Below, piece by piece: positions 5,654-6,655 of a stretch of 6,655 nucleotides of DNA. A model generated the notes under the pieces. The model saw only the letters and a program-made list of their open reading frames with translations, was not told where the DNA came from and made no database searches. Position numbers and translations under genes: made by a program. Each line of letters starts with the position of its first letter. Position 1 is the first letter of the stretch. The DNA is from Planctomycetota bacterium (GTDB lineage Bacteria > Planctomycetota > Phycisphaerae > Phycisphaerales > UBA1924): NCBI GenBank assembly GCA_023412695.1, contig JAEYNG010000467.1, positions 1 to 6,655 on the forward strand, in the 5' to 3' direction.

Positions 5654-6247
5654 ATGCTCCTCAAAGGCGACAACGGCACCGAGTTCGAGCTGGCCCTCAT
5701 CCGCGACTCCGTCGCCGAGCAGCAGGACGGCTTCGGCGACGAAGAATGGGCGACGGTCAGCTTCCGCGCGGTGACGCAGGACGATTCCTGGGAAGAGACC
5801 GCCCCGTGCATCAACCTCTTCGGCCTGGCCAACCTCGCCGAATGGCTCGAGGCGGTCGGCGAGAACAAATCGGGCGAGTTCGCGGAGATCGAGATCCTCG
5901 AGCCCGAGCTCAAGTTCTCGCTCCCCGAGCAGAGCGACGAAGAGGTCACCATCCGCGTCGGCTTCCACCTCGAGAACCGCCCCGAGGAGTACATGGTCGA
6001 TGCGCCGACCGACGAGGCGGAGTTCGTGGACGTGCACCTGAGCCGGCAGACCGTGCTGGCCGCGGCCGAGGCGCTGCGGCACGACATCGCCGACGCCAAG
6101 GCCGCCGAGGATGAGGGCGACGGCCTGCTCGGCGAGGGGAGCGCGGGCGTGCTCGGACGCCCCGACCCCGACCTCAACATGATCGACACCATCGAGGAAG
6201 AGCCGCCGGGCGCGGGCTTCGGCATGGACAACGCGGGCAATCGATAA
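5654..6247 (+). CDS. Very acidic protein with tentative WapI-immunity-like core
   Basis: The 197-residue protein begins MLLKGDNGTEFELALI. The core to about residue 145 alternates beta-like strands and helices: EEWATVSFRAV, then LANLAEWLEAV, IEILEPELKFSL, VTIRVGFHLENRP, and a final helix with LAAAEALRHDI. This order recalls WapI-type immunity proteins that neutralise contact-dependent toxins, but I make the match from memory of the pattern and it is weak; no toxin gene is in view. The last 50 residues are low in order and rich in Asp, Glu and Gly. By hand count the protein has about 48 acidic and 12 basic residues. No signal peptide or membrane segment is present, so it should be cytoplasmic. 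It is followed after 15 bases by a basic protein, probably in one operon. Confidence 0.6.
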   Translation: MLLKGDNGTEFELALIRDSVAEQQDGFGDEEWATVSFRAVTQDDSWEETAPCINLFGLANLAEWLEAVGENKSGEFAEIEILEPELKFSLPEQSDEEVTIRVGFHLENRPEEYMVDAPTDEAEFVDVHLSRQTVLAAAEALRHDIADAKAAEDEGDGLLGEGSAGVLGRPDPDLNMIDTIEEEPPGAGFGMDNAGNR

Positions 6248-6262
6248 ACACGGAGAGAGCAC

Positions 6263-6655
6263 ATGGCACGCAACGACGGCGGCAAGCCGGTCAACCCATT
6301 GAAGGCCCAGGGCGAGAGCAAGCGGACGACCCGCGCGATGGCGGACCACGCCGCGCCGCGTGAGACGCGCCGGCGCACGTACGAGGCGGGCGAGCCGGGC
6401 CGCTTCGGCTCCGGCCCGTCGCGGTGGTCGCACGATGCCGACACCGGCCACCCGAGCCAGCACGGCGGCGTGCGGATCGGCGAGCCGGAGGCCGACCCGC
6501 GCCGTCGCGGGGAGGACGCGCGGCCCGGCGTGAAGCGCAACGGGCCGAGCCCGGCCGACCTGCCGCGGAGCGAACGCACAGGCACGAAGCCGCACGCCAA
6601 CTGGAGCGGCGGCCGCACCGGCAAGACCAAGGGCATCCGTCGCGGCAAGTCGCGC
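6263..6655 (+). CDS. Basic, disordered-looking protein of unknown function (3' end outside window)
   Basis: The frame is open from ATG 6263 to the window end, 131 codons, with strong G/C third-position bias throughout. GGAGAGAG (6252-6259) lies just before the start, and the gene begins 15 bases after the previous stop. By hand count there are about 29 Arg/Lys and 15 Asp/Glu residues, many Gly, Pro and Ser, no Cys, and no hydrophobic run long enough for a core or membrane segment. The end reads WSGGRTGKTKGIRRGKSR. I recognise no family. A nucleic-acid-binding or tail-like protein, or the disordered N-terminal part of a longer protein, are possible. Its opposite charge to the upstream protein hints at a physical partnership, which is inference only. 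Confidence 0.65.
   Translation, partial: MARNDGGKPVNPLKAQGESKRTTRAMADHAAPRETRRRTYEAGEPGRFGSGPSRWSHDADTGHPSQHGGVRIGEPEADPRRRGEDARPGVKRNGPSPADLPRSERTGTKPHANWSGGRTGKTKGIRRGKSR

Noticed and set aside
5561..6648. Two minus-strand open frames of about 350 codons opposite the acidic and basic proteins
   Set aside because: The plus-strand frames have ribosome binding sites and G/C third-position bias; the minus frames give biased compositions and no recognisable motif.

Overview
The window looks like a piece of chromosome from a high-GC planctomycete, most likely class Phycisphaerae. Two proteins point there. One is a secreted protein ending in the Cys-rich, Gly-Cys-terminated dockerin-like anchor that I know from Phycisphaerales. 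The other is a stand-alone prepilin-type protein with a very hydrophobic FTLIELLVVIAI segment and a C-terminal GIDFGG ending, a type greatly expanded in planctomycetes. All the genes strongly prefer G or C at third codon positions. There are no rRNA, tRNA, CRISPR, transposase or phage genes.

Layout. Bases 1-341 hold no gene I can support, but they carry a nested palindrome (29-104), one copy of a hairpin repeat (115-152), short simple repeats and a triple ATCCGTG motif (261-286). A pseudopilin-like gene (342-1397, minus) diverges from a secreted dockerin-type protein gene (1673-3145, plus) across 275 bp. Two more copies of the hairpin repeat follow (3153-3180 and 3214-3255), between that gene and the convergent small beta-carbonic-anhydrase-like gene (3325-3780, minus). 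The latter diverges from a small MerR-like helix-turn-helix gene (3840-4169, plus) across only 59 bp. The helix-turn-helix gene collides tail to tail with a sulfotransferase gene (4166-5494, minus), and their stop codons interlock in one CTAG. On the other side of a 159 bp divergent gap lies a two-gene plus-strand unit: a very acidic protein with a tentative WapI-immunity-like core (5654-6247), then a very basic, disordered-looking protein (6263 to the window end, incomplete).

The genes do not form one recognisable pathway. The pairs that may belong together are the carbonic-anhydrase-like gene with its divergent regulator-like neighbour, and the acidic/basic pair at the right end. The most informative observations are: (1) the secreted protein resolves by eye into seven units of about 56-65 residues, whose N-terminal strand completes the last unit, which predicts a closed seven-bladed beta-propeller on a dockerin-type anchor; (2) a hairpin repeat in three copies, all downstream of genes, with one shortened copy; (3) a 12-bp-stem palindrome enclosing two smaller hairpins at the left edge.
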